From assembly GCF_021389935.1 (NCBI RefSeq), contig NZ_CP089979.1, forward strand, positions 62,001 to 126,000: DNA of 64,000 bases. Reading direction: 5' to 3'. Position numbers and translations under genes: made by a program. Below are positions 18,596 to 26,516 of this stretch, piece after piece. This stretch comes from Fulvivirga ligni. GTDB taxonomy: Bacteria; Bacteroidota; Bacteroidia; Cytophagales; Cyclobacteriaceae. Each line of letters starts with the position of its first letter. The stretch's first letter is position 1. Below the pieces are notes generated by a model that saw nothing but the letters and a program-made list of their open reading frames with translations, was not told where the DNA came from and did no database searches.

Positions 18596-18760
18596 TTTAT
18601 GAAAGCTAAAAGACTTTAATACTGCTGTTTGGAGTGTTCCGCAAGGATCACTTCAAACTTTTAGTGAATATGAAGTCTGTGACTTCATCGCTGATCTTTA
18701 TCAAATAAGAACTGAATCCATACTTATTATGCCAAATCACAAACCTTATTTAATAGCCGT

Positions 18761-19483
18761 TTATTTTTTAGAGGCCCGACGTATTTGCTTCAAAAATCTT
18801 ATCAATGGAGTATCTAACCGTGAGTTTAACCTATCATAGACTTCTTGATTATAAAATGTTAAGCTCAAGATTTCAGTTTCAGCAACTACCACTGAAACAA
18901 GGGTGTTTGAGTGATTTTTCTCATAAACATTTAGATTATAATCCTTCACTAAGCGAATATCCATTTTATCATCACGATATCCGCTGTAGAATAGAACCAA
19001 TCTAACAAAAGAAGACTCAGGGTGAGCTTCGTGCAATTCAGATATAAGACCGACATATACCTTCCCATTCTTTAAGGTTATCATCACAATTCTGTCATAA
19101 AAAAAACTTTCCAGAAAATCCTTTTGTAACGAGTTTCCAGTTTTTTCTATCACTTCCGCTAAATACCAGTTTTTATTATTTCGCTTAAAATAGTTAAAGG
19201 CGAATGTAAAAAGGGTTGACAGTACAATTGAAATGATTGAAGGTGGTAAATACTTTATATTAAGATCAAGCTTATTTAGAATGAAGTTTATTTCAAAGGG
19301 CCATTGCAACAAAATTAATACCCAAATAACATAACTAATGGTAAAGAATATTAGCCCTACAATTATAGAATCAAAAACGAGTCTTTGTCGCTCGGTTCTT
19401 TTATAAAAGTACTTAAACCAAATACATTTGGTTAATAAAATATATCCACCTAGAAGAGGGAGTAATAAAATACTCCAAGACAT
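18761..19483 (-). CDS. Membrane protein with C-terminal beta domain (DUF6338-like, tentative)
   Basis: A 240-residue protein with three membrane segments in the first 115 residues (about 3-20, 35-62, 78-95) and a cytosolic C-terminal half. That half has RIVMITLKNGKVYVGLISELHEAHP, an Sm-like strand pattern also seen in DUF6338-type proteins, and ends in a basic tail. The match is by eye only. Its ATG overlaps the stop of a 51-residue gene upstream (TAATG), so the two are translationally coupled. It lies at the left edge of the repeat/IS110 region. Function unknown. Confidence 0.6.
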   Translation of the reverse strand: MSWSILLLPLLGGYILLTKCIWFKYFYKRTERQRLVFDSIIVGLIFFTISYVIWVLILLQWPFEINFILNKLDLNIKYLPPSIISIVLSTLFTFAFNYFKRNNKNWYLAEVIEKTGNSLQKDFLESFFYDRIVMITLKNGKVYVGLISELHEAHPESSFVRLVLFYSGYRDDKMDIRLVKDYNLNVYEKNHSNTLVSVVVAETEILSLTFYNQEVYDRLNSRLDTPLIRFLKQIRRASKK

Positions 19484-19638
19484 TATCTATTGAGTGACTC
19501 TACAGGTTTAAGGCTGGCAACTATATTTTTGAAACTATCTGAATTGATAATATCCTTATCTTCTTTCGTGAAAGTACCTGACTTAGTAATCTTATACTTT
19601 CCTTGGTTCACTATTTCTTTCGTGTAAGCAGCAGCCAT
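19483..19638 (-). CDS. Small gene (51 residues) coupled to the membrane protein
   Basis: Reading from ATG at 19638, the frame is open for 51 codons (start MAAAYTKEIVNQGKYKI, end SLKPVESLNR) and stops in TAATG, sharing a base with the next start. It is a charged, soluble, probably helical peptide with no known motif. The tight coupling argues that it is real and works with the membrane protein; the function is unknown. Upstream, the sequence is AT-rich and without a clear ribosome-binding site, as usual in this phylum. Confidence 0.6.
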   Translation of the reverse strand: MAAAYTKEIVNQGKYKITKSGTFTKEDKDIINSDSFKNIVASLKPVESLNR

Positions 19639-19780
19639 AAATTCAATTATTGATATACATGAATTAACGTAAATTAATAAAAAAAGATCGTACTATAGTA
19701 CCGTATCCTATACTTTTTTTACATCAATACCCCCTAAATTTGGCTTCGCCCTTCGTAAGACTCCAAATAGCAAAGAGAAA

Positions 19781-20092
19781 GTCATATTGAAACGGCAGTG
19801 AGATATCTATAAATTAGAAGGTGGGCGACAGGTTAGTACTACTCACTACATAGATCTCCCCTAACGTCCAGATGACTTTAAAACGAGTCAATTTGAGTAT
19901 GCATAAAACAAATCTTGCTGCCCAGTCGTGCGGCAAAAGAACATTGAAAAGCAGTCTTATCTCAAGTCCTTAGTGGCAGTTGTGGTCTATGAAATACTCC
20001 AGCTCTCGGAAGACCTTGCAGCAAGAAAGACTTTTTTGTTACTTTTTTGGTCGACTGCAAAAAAGTAAAGAACTGTGGCAAAGGAATGGCGA
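19781..20092. repeat. Structured repeat, uninterrupted copy A
   Basis: Fills most of the gene-free stretch 19639-20101. Part 1 (19781-19876) is an imperfect palindrome with GTCAT-like and ATGAC ends. Part 2 (to about 20092) is shared with 22686-22937 and 24700-24945, and holds a perfect 11-bp hairpin (TTACTTTTTTG with CAAAAAAGTAA, 20039-20068). In the other copies an IS110 element sits exactly between the two parts; here GATGACTTTA reads straight through, so this is the empty site. No convincing ORF. Confidence 0.85.
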
Positions 20093-20101
20093 AAACGAAT
20101 G

Positions 20102-20380
20102 TTAATTAGGGCTTAGAGTCACAAATAGAGTATCACTCCATTCATGCTCCTTACCGGGCTTTTGTGCCACAACCAAAAAATCATCCCTGTATTCTGAGTT
20201 ATTAACAATCAATACTCCTCCTCGCTTAATTATTAGTTCATTTGCCTCTGAAAATGTTAATCCTTCTAAATCAGGCACATACATAACGCAGTGAGTGGAA
20301 GCATATTCTTGCTTAATTAATAAAAGAGGTACTAGTAAGATAACGCCTACAACCAAAACAATTAACCATTTATTCTTCAT
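20102..20380 (-). CDS. Membrane-anchored single PASTA-domain protein
   Basis: A 92-residue protein: a membrane helix (about 5-22), a short linker, then one PASTA domain of about 58 residues (VPDLEGLTFSEANELI at the start, VVAQKPGKEHEWSDTLFVTLS at the end, fitting the pattern VPdl.g.t..eA...l, ...q.P.....). PASTA domains bind peptidoglycan precursors or act in cell-wall complexes; here the domain faces the periplasm if the helix is an uncleaved anchor. It is 52 bases downstream of yoeB, so it may be transcribed with the toxin-antitoxin pair. A single copy without kinase or transpeptidase is uncommon. Confidence 0.75.
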   Translation of the reverse strand: MKNKWLIVLVVGVILLVPLLLIKQEYASTHCVMYVPDLEGLTFSEANELIIKRGGVLIVNNSEYRDDFLVVAQKPGKEHEWSDTLFVTLSPN

Positions 20381-20432
20381 AGATACCCCAAATACAATTA
20401 TTAGTACGATAATTTTTCTTAATCATATCTAC

Positions 20433-20687
20433 TCAATAATGCCTTCTACACTGTAAAATATAAAGACTTTCATTTTCCACCTTATAAACTAATCGATGTT
20501 CATGGTTTATTCGCCGTGACCACCAACCGGAAAGATTGCCCCTTAAAGGCTCAGGTTTTCCGATGCCTTCAAAAGGTGTCCGTTGGCATTGCCTGATGAG
20601 CTCATTAATTTTCCTTAAGATTTTCTTATCGGTTTGCTGCCAGTAGATATAATCCTCCCAAGCGGGAGACAGAAAAATAATTTCCAT
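20433..20687 (-). CDS. yoeB: YoeB-family ribosome-dependent mRNA interferase toxin
   Basis: An 84-residue RelE/YoeB-fold toxin that cleaves mRNA at the ribosomal A site. All residues needed for YoeB activity are present at the E. coli positions: Glu46 (KPEPLRG), Arg65 (NHEHR), His83 and Tyr84 at the very end (CRRHY). The start MEIIFLSPAWEDYIYWQQTDKK is typical. Its ATG overlaps the yefM stop by one base (TAATG), the normal toxin-antitoxin order with antitoxin first. Predicted to be neutralised by YefM and repressed with it. Confidence 0.95.
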   Translation of the reverse strand: MEIIFLSPAWEDYIYWQQTDKKILRKINELIRQCQRTPFEGIGKPEPLRGNLSGWWSRRINHEHRLVYKVENESLYILQCRRHY

Positions 20688-20941
20688 TAATCTTCAATAA
20701 GGTCTTTTTTCAAGCCTTTTCCATGCTCATATTCTTCTATGCCTTTAGCCAACCGATCGGCATTTTTTGGGCTACTTAGAAGATAAAGTGTCTCCTGAAT
20801 ACTTTCATAATCAGATTTCGACATGACCACCACATCTTCACCATTAGCTCGAGATACGTATAGTGGATCGTGAGATACGAAGACTTTATCTAAAAAGCTC
20901 TTTAGGTTTTGCCTGAAGTTAGAATAATTAGTTACTTCCAT
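20687..20941 (-). CDS. yefM: YefM-family antitoxin (Phd/YefM)
   Basis: An 84-residue antitoxin. Residues about 1-55 form the Phd/YefM DNA-binding fold (NYSNFRQNLKSFLDKV, then DPLYVSRANGEDVVVMSKSDYESIQETLYLL), and the tail (about 60-84, acidic and Lys-rich) is the disordered part that wraps the toxin. It is expected to bind its own promoter, which lies in the 20942-21028 spacer. The pair is within the repeat/IS110 region, typical of mobile stabilisation modules. Confidence 0.93.
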   Translation of the reverse strand: MEVTNYSNFRQNLKSFLDKVFVSHDPLYVSRANGEDVVVMSKSDYESIQETLYLLSSPKNADRLAKGIEEYEHGKGLKKDLIED

Positions 20942-21028
20942 ATTCTAAAATAACTGATTCGTTCGTATTGTACAACATTATGTACAATAAAGTTTATGCA
21001 ATATTGGCGAAATGAGTTTTTTCAGAAT

Positions 21029-21122
21029 GTCATATTGAAAGGCAGGAGATATCTATGAATTTGAAGGTCGGCGACAAATCAGTACTACTCACTAAATAGA
21101 TCTCTCCTAAGGTACCAATGAC
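21029..21122. repeat. Imperfect palindrome of the structured repeat, left part, copy B
   Basis: About 94 bases beginning GTCATATTGAA and ending CCAATGAC, with inner arms GATATCTATG and CATAGATCTC facing each other. Copies also at 19781 and 23038. The IS110 element begins directly after its terminal ATGAC. About 24 bases before it (ggcgaaatgag...) are also found before the palindrome at 23038. Confidence 0.85.
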
Positions 21123-21130
21123 GTAATAAA

Positions 21131-22450
21131 CTAAATAGGTATTTGTTCAAGCTCATAACCTAATTCTTTAGCTGTTTTTATTAGCCACTTTTCTCTATGA
21201 AGCTGCATTTTTTCTTCATATGCTTTGATCCCTTTTTCTGTGTAGTCAAGACCTTTTACCATAAGCCGCCAGTAGAGTACTGCCAGTTTTCGTGCTGTGG
21301 CTTTAGTCGCTATTCCAGGACCTCTTTTGCTTTTTAATCTGCGCCCAAAAGCACCTAGTGCTATCTTTTTGCTTTCAATTAAACTTTGGGCAAGTTGCCT
21401 AAATATTTGTCCAGCCTTCGGCCTGTACTTTCTGTTTCTGGTTTTGTTTTTCTTGCCGGACTGGTGTTGACCTGGAGATAACCCTAGCCATGAAGTGAAA
21501 TGTTTCTCGCTTGGCCAATTATAAAGTTCCAGACCTATTTCCGAATACAATTGTAGCCAGGTATAATCGGTAATGCCCGGCAAACACGTAGCATCTTTGC
21601 CTGAAAAAATTTTGAGTAGGTGTCCTCCTAAGTGGTCAATATCAGGCTTATTATGCCTAACTGGTTTTCGGTCTTTAACAGACTCTATTTCATTTTTGCT
21701 TTGCATATCTGAATCGTAATTATTGACCCGTTTCATAACTTCCTCTAGTTTATGGTCACATGCCTGTATTTGTTGCTTATAAAATTTATAACCGCTGAAT
21801 GCCTGTTCCAAAGCAAACAACCCAGCCTCGGTATAATAGCCTGAAAGCGCCTTGAGGACTTGAGATGCCTTTTTTTCTCTAATACTGCTATGGCACAGGG
21901 ATAAGAGCTTTTGGGCATCACGTTCTCCTGACAGGATAGCTTCTATGATTGCCAGACCACTGGCTCCATGTACCTGACTGAGCACCTCTTTGAGTCGAAT
22001 ATTCATCTCAATTAGTGACTTTTGCATATGATTTACATGCATAGAGGCTGTTCTCAGATGATCTTCTCTCAAGCGCTGGTAAGCACGAACTTCCTTTACT
22101 TGAGCATCGGGAACAAAACAGCGATTCAACAAACCATGACTATGGAGTTGCTGAATCCATTGACAGTCCTTTACATCAGTCTTTCGACCTGGTACTTGTC
22201 TAGTCTGGCGCCCATCTACTAACCAGACATCTAAACCTGCTGATTCAAGGATCTCATAAAGGATGATCCAGTAAACACCTGTAGCTTCCATAGCCACTGT
22301 CTCGATCCCCTCTGATAATAAATAGGAAGATGCCTCTCGAAAACTTTCAGTGAAGGTCTCAAAAACTCGAACATCCTTGTTTTCTAAGGACACAAAAATG
22401 TGCTTGGCACCTATATCTATGCCTGCAGCATTTGCTCTCATCTTTTTCAT
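21131..22450 (-). CDS. IS110-family transposase (DEDD recombinase), intact copy
   Basis: A 439-residue transposase if started at the ATG at 22450 (MKKMRANAAG). The frame stays open for 28 more codons upstream, but that part lies in the untranslated end and is unlike the family. The N-terminal RuvC-like DEDD domain has AGIDIGAKHIFVSLE, the Glu of VAMEATGVYW and the Asp pair in GRKTDVKDCQWIQ. The C-terminal transposase_20 domain has LPGITDYTWLQLYSEIG, WLGLSPGQHQSG and the catalytic-serine region RQLAQSLIESKK. IS110 enzymes work with a bridge RNA to recombine donor and target without classic inverted repeats. Confidence 0.93.
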   Translation of the reverse strand: MKKMRANAAGIDIGAKHIFVSLENKDVRVFETFTESFREASSYLLSEGIETVAMEATGVYWIILYEILESAGLDVWLVDGRQTRQVPGRKTDVKDCQWIQQLHSHGLLNRCFVPDAQVKEVRAYQRLREDHLRTASMHVNHMQKSLIEMNIRLKEVLSQVHGASGLAIIEAILSGERDAQKLLSLCHSSIREKKASQVLKALSGYYTEAGLFALEQAFSGYKFYKQQIQACDHKLEEVMKRVNNYDSDMQSKNEIESVKDRKPVRHNKPDIDHLGGHLLKIFSGKDATCLPGITDYTWLQLYSEIGLELYNWPSEKHFTSWLGLSPGQHQSGKKNKTRNRKYRPKAGQIFRQLAQSLIESKKIALGAFGRRLKSKRGPGIATKATARKLAVLYWRLMVKGLDYTEKGIKAYEEKMQLHREKWLIKTAKELGYELEQIPI

Positions 22451-22685
22451 GACTAAAATATTTAAAAGATAAACAAAGACCTGTAGGATGAAATATTGTA
22501 CACGACAGACTACCAATCGGACATTCCTAAACAAGGAAGTACCATACTTTGTGACTCCTTTCTATCCAACCATGCTCGAGGACAGGCAAATTGCACTATA
22601 CGAGGTACGGCTATATTGTACAGGCCACTTCTATCTTAACGTCATTTCGTTTTGTGCGGTTGGGTACCAAATGTTCGGTCTCGAG
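22451..22685 (-). ncRNA. Candidate bridge RNA region of IS110 copy 1
   Basis: The 235 bases upstream of the transposase start carry no convincing gene and are identical in copy 2 (24465-24699). In IS110-group elements the long untranslated end before the recombinase encodes the bridge RNA. Small stem-loops can be drawn (TTCCT/AGGAA around 22524-22540), and TACCAAATG near 22666 resembles the target-flank TACCAATGAC. The RNA ends and its guide loops cannot be fixed by eye. Confidence 0.45.
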
Positions 22686-23022
22686 ATGACTGTGGCACGA
22701 GTCAATTTCAGCATACATAAAACAAGACTTGCTGCCCAGTCGTGCGGTGAAATAATATTGAAAAACAAGCTCATCTCAAGTCCTTAGTGGTAGTGACTGT
22801 CTATAAAATGATCCAGTTCTCGGAAGACCTTGCAGCAAGAAAGACTTTTTTGTTACTTTTTTTGGTCGATTGCAAAAAAGTAAAGCAACCGTGGCGATGG
22901 AATGCCAAAGTGATAATCGCATTACAAATGCGGAGCTCTACAAATCCTCGTTATAAATAAGGATTAAGTTGGATCAGTGAGCAGTTTCGTAAGTGGAGAC
23001 ACCTACGAAGGCGAAATGAGTT
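22686..23022. repeat. Structured repeat, right part, copy B
   Basis: Starts at the ATGAC right of IS copy 1 and parallels 19872-20092 and 24700-25026. It includes a TTACTTTTTT / AAAAAAGTAA hairpin near 22854-22885 and, shared with copy C, an AATCCT/AGGATT stem-loop near 22945-22970 and a TTCGTA-type stem with a short loop near 22985-23010. No credible coding region. Copies A, B and C differ at many single positions, so they are older than the IS insertions. Confidence 0.8.
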
Positions 23023-23037
23023 TGAGTTTTTTAGAAT

Positions 23038-23132
23038 GTCATACCGAACGGCAGTGAGGTATCTATGAATTTGAAGGTGGGCGACAGGTTAGTATTACTA
23101 ACTGCATAGATCTCTCCTTACGTACCAATGAC
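23038..23132. repeat. Imperfect palindrome of the structured repeat, left part, copy C
   Basis: About 95 bases from GTCATACCGAA to CCAATGAC, with the same inner arms as the copies at 19781 and 21029 (GTATCTATG facing CATAGATCTC). IS110 copy 2 starts directly after its ATGAC. Confidence 0.85.
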
Positions 23133-23140
23133 GTAATAAA

Positions 23141-24464
23141 CTAAATAGGTATTTGTTCAAGCTCATAACCTAATTCTTTAGCTGTTTTTATTAGCCACTT
23201 TTCTCTATGAAGCTGCATTTTTTCTTCATATGCTTTGATCCCTTTTTCTGTGTAGTCAAGACCTTTTACCATAAGCCGCCAGTAGAGTACTGCCAGTTTT
23301 CGTGCTGTGGCTTTAGTCGCTATTCCAGGACCTCTTTTGCTTTTTAATCTGCGCCCAAAAGCACCTAGTGCTATCTTTTTGCTTTCAATTAAACTTTGGG
23401 TGGGCAAGTTGCCTAAATATTTGTCCAGCCTTCGGCCTGTACTTTCTGTTTCTGGTTTTGTTTTTCTTGCCGGACTGGTGTTGACCTGGAGATAACCCTA
23501 GCCATGAAGTGAAATGTTTCTCGCTTGGCCAATTATAAAGTTCCAGACCTATTTCCGAATACAATTGTAGCCAGGTATAATCGGTAATGCCCGGCAAACA
23601 CGTAGCATCTTTGCCTGAAAAAATTTTGAGTAGGTGTCCTCCTAAGTGGTCAATATCAGGCTTATTATGCCTAACTGGTTTTCGGTCTTTAACAGACTCT
23701 ATTTCATTTTTGCTTTGCATATCTGAATCGTAATTATTGACCCGTTTCATAACTTCCTCTAGTTTATGGTCACATGCCTGTATTTGTTGCTTATAAAATT
23801 TATAACCGCTGAATGCCTGTTCCAAAGCAAACAACCCAGCCTCGGTATAATAGCCTGAAAGCGCCTTGAGGACTTGAGATGCCTTTTTTTCTCTAATACT
23901 GCTATGGCACAGGGATAAGAGCTTTTGGGCATCACGTTCTCCTGACAGGATAGCTTCTATGATTGCCAGACCACTGGCTCCATGTACCTGACTGAGCACC
24001 TCTTTGAGTCGAATATTCATCTCAATTAGTGACTTTTGCATATGATTTACATGCATAGAGGCTGTTCTCAGATGATCTTCTCTCAAGCGCTGGTAAGCAC
24101 GAACTTCCTTTACTTGAGCATCGGGAACAAAACAGCGATTCAACAAACCATGACTATGGAGTTGCTGAATCCATTGACAGTCCTTTACATCAGTCTTTCG
24201 ACCTGGTACTTGTCTAGTCTGGCGCCCATCTACTAACCAGACATCTAAACCTGCTGATTCAAGGATCTCATAAAGGATGATCCAGTAAACACCTGTAGCT
24301 TCCATAGCCACTGTCTCGATCCCCTCTGATAATAAATAGGAAGATGCCTCTCGAAAACTTTCAGTGAAGGTCTCAAAAACTCGAACATCCTTGTTTTCTA
24401 AGGACACAAAAATGTGCTTGGCACCTATATCTATGCCTGCAGCATTTGCTCTCATCTTTTTCAT
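23141..24464 (-). pseudogene. IS110 transposase, frameshifted by a 4-base duplication
   Basis: Codes for the same protein as copy 1 up to the RQLA region before the serine motif, then an extra TGGG (TTTGGGTGGGC in place of TTTGGGC, about 23397-23404) shifts the frame, giving a stop after HPKFN. The remaining C-terminal part with SLIESKK (to 23141) is out of frame. The N-terminal fragment keeps the DEDD domain but loses the serine-bearing end of transposase_20, so it is probably inactive alone but could be supplied in trans by copy 1. Confidence 0.92.
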
Positions 24465-24699
24465 GACTAAAATATTTAAAAGATAAACAAAGACCTGTAG
24501 GATGAAATATTGTACACGACAGACTACCAATCGGACATTCCTAAACAAGGAAGTACCATACTTTGTGACTCCTTTCTATCCAACCATGCTCGAGGACAGG
24601 CAAATTGCACTATACGAGGTACGGCTATATTGTACAGGCCACTTCTATCTTAACGTCATTTCGTTTTGTGCGGTTGGGTACCAAATGTTCGGTCTCGAG
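24465..24699 (-). ncRNA. Candidate bridge RNA region of IS110 copy 2
   Basis: Identical by eye to 22451-22685. If the bridge RNA is made from here, copy 2 could still be mobile when transposase comes from copy 1. Confidence 0.42.
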
Positions 24700-25026
24700 A
24701 TGACTTTAACACGAGTCAATTGGGGTATGCATTAAACAAGCCTTGCTGCCCAGTCGTGCGGTGAAAGGGGATTGAAAAACAGGTTCTTCTCAAGTCCTTA
24801 GTGGTAGTTATGATATATGAAATACTCCAGCTCTCGGAAGACCTTGCAGCAAGAAAGACTTTTTTGTTACTTTTTTGGTCGACTGCAAAAAGGTAAAGAA
24901 CTGTGGCGATGGAATGCCGAAAGCGATAATCGCATTACAAATGCTGGGCTCTACAAATCCTCGTTATAAACAAGGATTAGGTTGGATAGGCAAGCAGTTT
25001 CGTAGGTGGAGACACTACGAAGGCGG
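24700..25026. repeat. Structured repeat, right part, copy C
   Basis: Begins at the ATGAC right of IS copy 2 and runs to just before the serine hydrolase stop. It has the TTACTTTTTTG hairpin with one change (AAAAAGGTAA), the AATCCT/AGGATT stem-loop near 24955-24985, and a perfect 7-bp TTCGTAG/CTACGAA stem near 24998-25020. A short ORF crosses it (24875-25084) but the conserved features are stems, not codons. Confidence 0.8.
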
Positions 25027-25036
25027 CATTAATAAA

Positions 25037-26380
25037 TTAATCCGCTGCCTTAAAATGAAAAGTTCTGCCCATACGCTCTGCTGAAAGTCCTGTTACTTTT
25101 TGCTGGCTGGTTTCAAAAACCATTTCAATTTCGATTTTCTTACCATAAAATTGATGATCTCCTTTGGGATAAATTTCAAAGGCAGGATTGCCGGCTAATT
25201 GAGCGTATAAATGATTATTGGAGCTAGAAATGGTCAGTATCATCTGGCCTGAGTCTGAAATATATTTACCACTATACGTATCCAATGGTAAAACTGACGC
25301 CTGCGCCTCTTGGACCACCGGCATCTCAAAAGGTTGGTTGAAAACTATCTTTTCAATATCGTCAGCCATATCTGAAACGGGTAATGTAGATACATTGCTC
25401 AGAAGTATGATACTGATCTGGCTCTCAGGATACATAGCAATACTTGAAGAGTAACCCCAGGTGCCGCCACCATGATAGTATTTTAGTCCATCTTCAACAT
25501 ACCACCCTAACCCATATTTCCCAGCATTGACATTAGGTGAAAAAATAATGGGCTTTTGTTTTTGATCTAAGAGCTCATTTTGAAAAAAGCTATTGGCCCA
25601 TTTTAAGAGATCCTGTGCCGATGAATACATGTCTCCCGCACCCTTAAGCATAGAATAGTTTCTGTAAGGCGCCACCACCAGACTATCATCCGACACCAAA
25701 TGGTACCCTGCCGCCATACCTTTGACTATGGTAAGAGAATTAACGGCCCCGGTTTCAGTCATATCTAAAGGCTGCAGTATCTTTTGCTTAAGAACATTGG
25801 CATAAGCATCGTGATAAACTCGCTCAATAATGGTAGCAAGCAGAAAATATCCCAAGCTGGAATAGTGAAACTCTGACCCTAGAGTAGAAAGTAATGACAA
25901 TTGATTGATTTCATTAATCACCTCATTAACAGACATTTGCAACTTTGATTTCACTTGCCAATATTCTTTGATCCCCTCATTATGTGGCAGCCCGGAAGTA
26001 TGCGTAAGCAGCTGCCTGATGGTAATATCCTTAAACTGAGGTGATAGCTCAGAAATGTAATCAATGGCCTTGTCATCCAGCTTTAATAAACCCTCCGATT
26101 GTGCCATAAGCAGCAGTGTACCCGTAAAAGTTTTAGTGATAGAAGCTATTTTATATTTTGCTCCCGGCTTTAGTTCCAGCTGATTTTCATAGGAAGCCAT
26201 TCCTATAGCTTTTTGAAAAAGAATTTTCTCACCTCTGGCAACTAGTAACTCCCCGCTAAAAACCTTCTTCCGGTGAATGACTTGAAGGTAACTAGCCAGT
26301 TTTGCATTAAGCTCAGGTTCTTGTCCGTAAAGGTTAAGCTGATAACATAGGAATATAAAAAGAAGAATAGATCGCTTCAT
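25037..26380 (-). CDS. Serine hydrolase, class C beta-lactamase/PBP fold
   Basis: A 447-residue exported protein: signal peptide (about 1-20), then a beta-lactamase-related domain with the SxxK motif S80-ITK83 (KIASITKTFTG), the second-motif region FHYSSLGYF and an HGGGTWGYSS third motif. The last about 90 residues form a beta-rich extension (LPLDTYSGKYI onward), common in lipoprotein-like family members. The family includes D-amino-acid peptidases, esterases and beta-lactamases; activity cannot be told from sequence. It lies at the right edge of the repeat region, 11 bases from copy C. Confidence 0.88.
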   Translation of the reverse strand: MKRSILLFIFLCYQLNLYGQEPELNAKLASYLQVIHRKKVFSGELLVARGEKILFQKAIGMASYENQLELKPGAKYKIASITKTFTGTLLLMAQSEGLLKLDDKAIDYISELSPQFKDITIRQLLTHTSGLPHNEGIKEYWQVKSKLQMSVNEVINEINQLSLLSTLGSEFHYSSLGYFLLATIIERVYHDAYANVLKQKILQPLDMTETGAVNSLTIVKGMAAGYHLVSDDSLVVAPYRNYSMLKGAGDMYSSAQDLLKWANSFFQNELLDQKQKPIIFSPNVNAGKYGLGWYVEDGLKYYHGGGTWGYSSSIAMYPESQISIILLSNVSTLPVSDMADDIEKIVFNQPFEMPVVQEAQASVLPLDTYSGKYISDSGQMILTISSSNNHLYAQLAGNPAFEIYPKGDHQFYGKKIEIEMVFETSQQKVTGLSAERMGRTFHFKAAD

Positions 26381-26516
26381 GAGACAGTCGTTTTAGTGAT
26401 TGTTTTCTAATGAGTTGTCTTATGATGCTGAAAACTTACAGTGGGGATTTAAAATTTGTTAGATTAGGAGAAAAAAGATAATAATGGCTAATAGAACCTG
26501 ATCAAGCGAATAAGGA

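Larger units (their letters stand above)
21123..22690 (-). mobile_element. IS110-family insertion sequence, copy 1 (intact)
   Basis: Bounds come from comparing copies: ATGAC at 21118-21122 and ATGAC at 22686-22690 flank the element, and the same ATGAC stands once in the uninterrupted copy A. Length is about 1568 bases including one ATGAC. There are no long terminal inverted repeats, as expected for the IS110 family. A single transposase gene faces left, and about 235 untranslated bases lie upstream of it at the right end. A second, near-identical copy starts at 23133 in the same orientation. Confidence 0.85.
23133..24704 (-). mobile_element. IS110-family insertion sequence, copy 2 (transposase frameshifted)
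   Basis: Same length as copy 1 plus 4 bases (about 1572). ATGAC lies at 23128-23132 and 24700-24704. Orientation and target position are identical to copy 1. As far as I compared, the sequence is the same except for one added TGGG at about 23401. The near-identity points to very recent copying within this genome. Confidence 0.85.

Noticed and set aside
18596-18760. Possible gene remnant after the MacB-like permease
   Set aside because: Only short frames with no recognisable protein pattern.
19639-20101. Possible prophage or integrative-element boundary near the repeat region
   Set aside because: No integrase, phage genes or tRNA-linked attachment site; the direct repeats are explained by the repeat family and IS110.
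22488-22787. Plus-strand ORF across the right end of IS110 copy 1 (and its twin at 24502-24735)
   Set aside because: Antisense to the IS untranslated end, crosses the IS junction, and differs between copies after the junction.
23141-23407. Separate 88-residue gene
   Set aside because: It is the C-terminal part of the frameshifted IS110 transposase with a chance start.
24875-25084. ORF of 69 codons inside repeat copy C
   Set aside because: The frame is not kept in copies A and B, and the conserved features there are stems.
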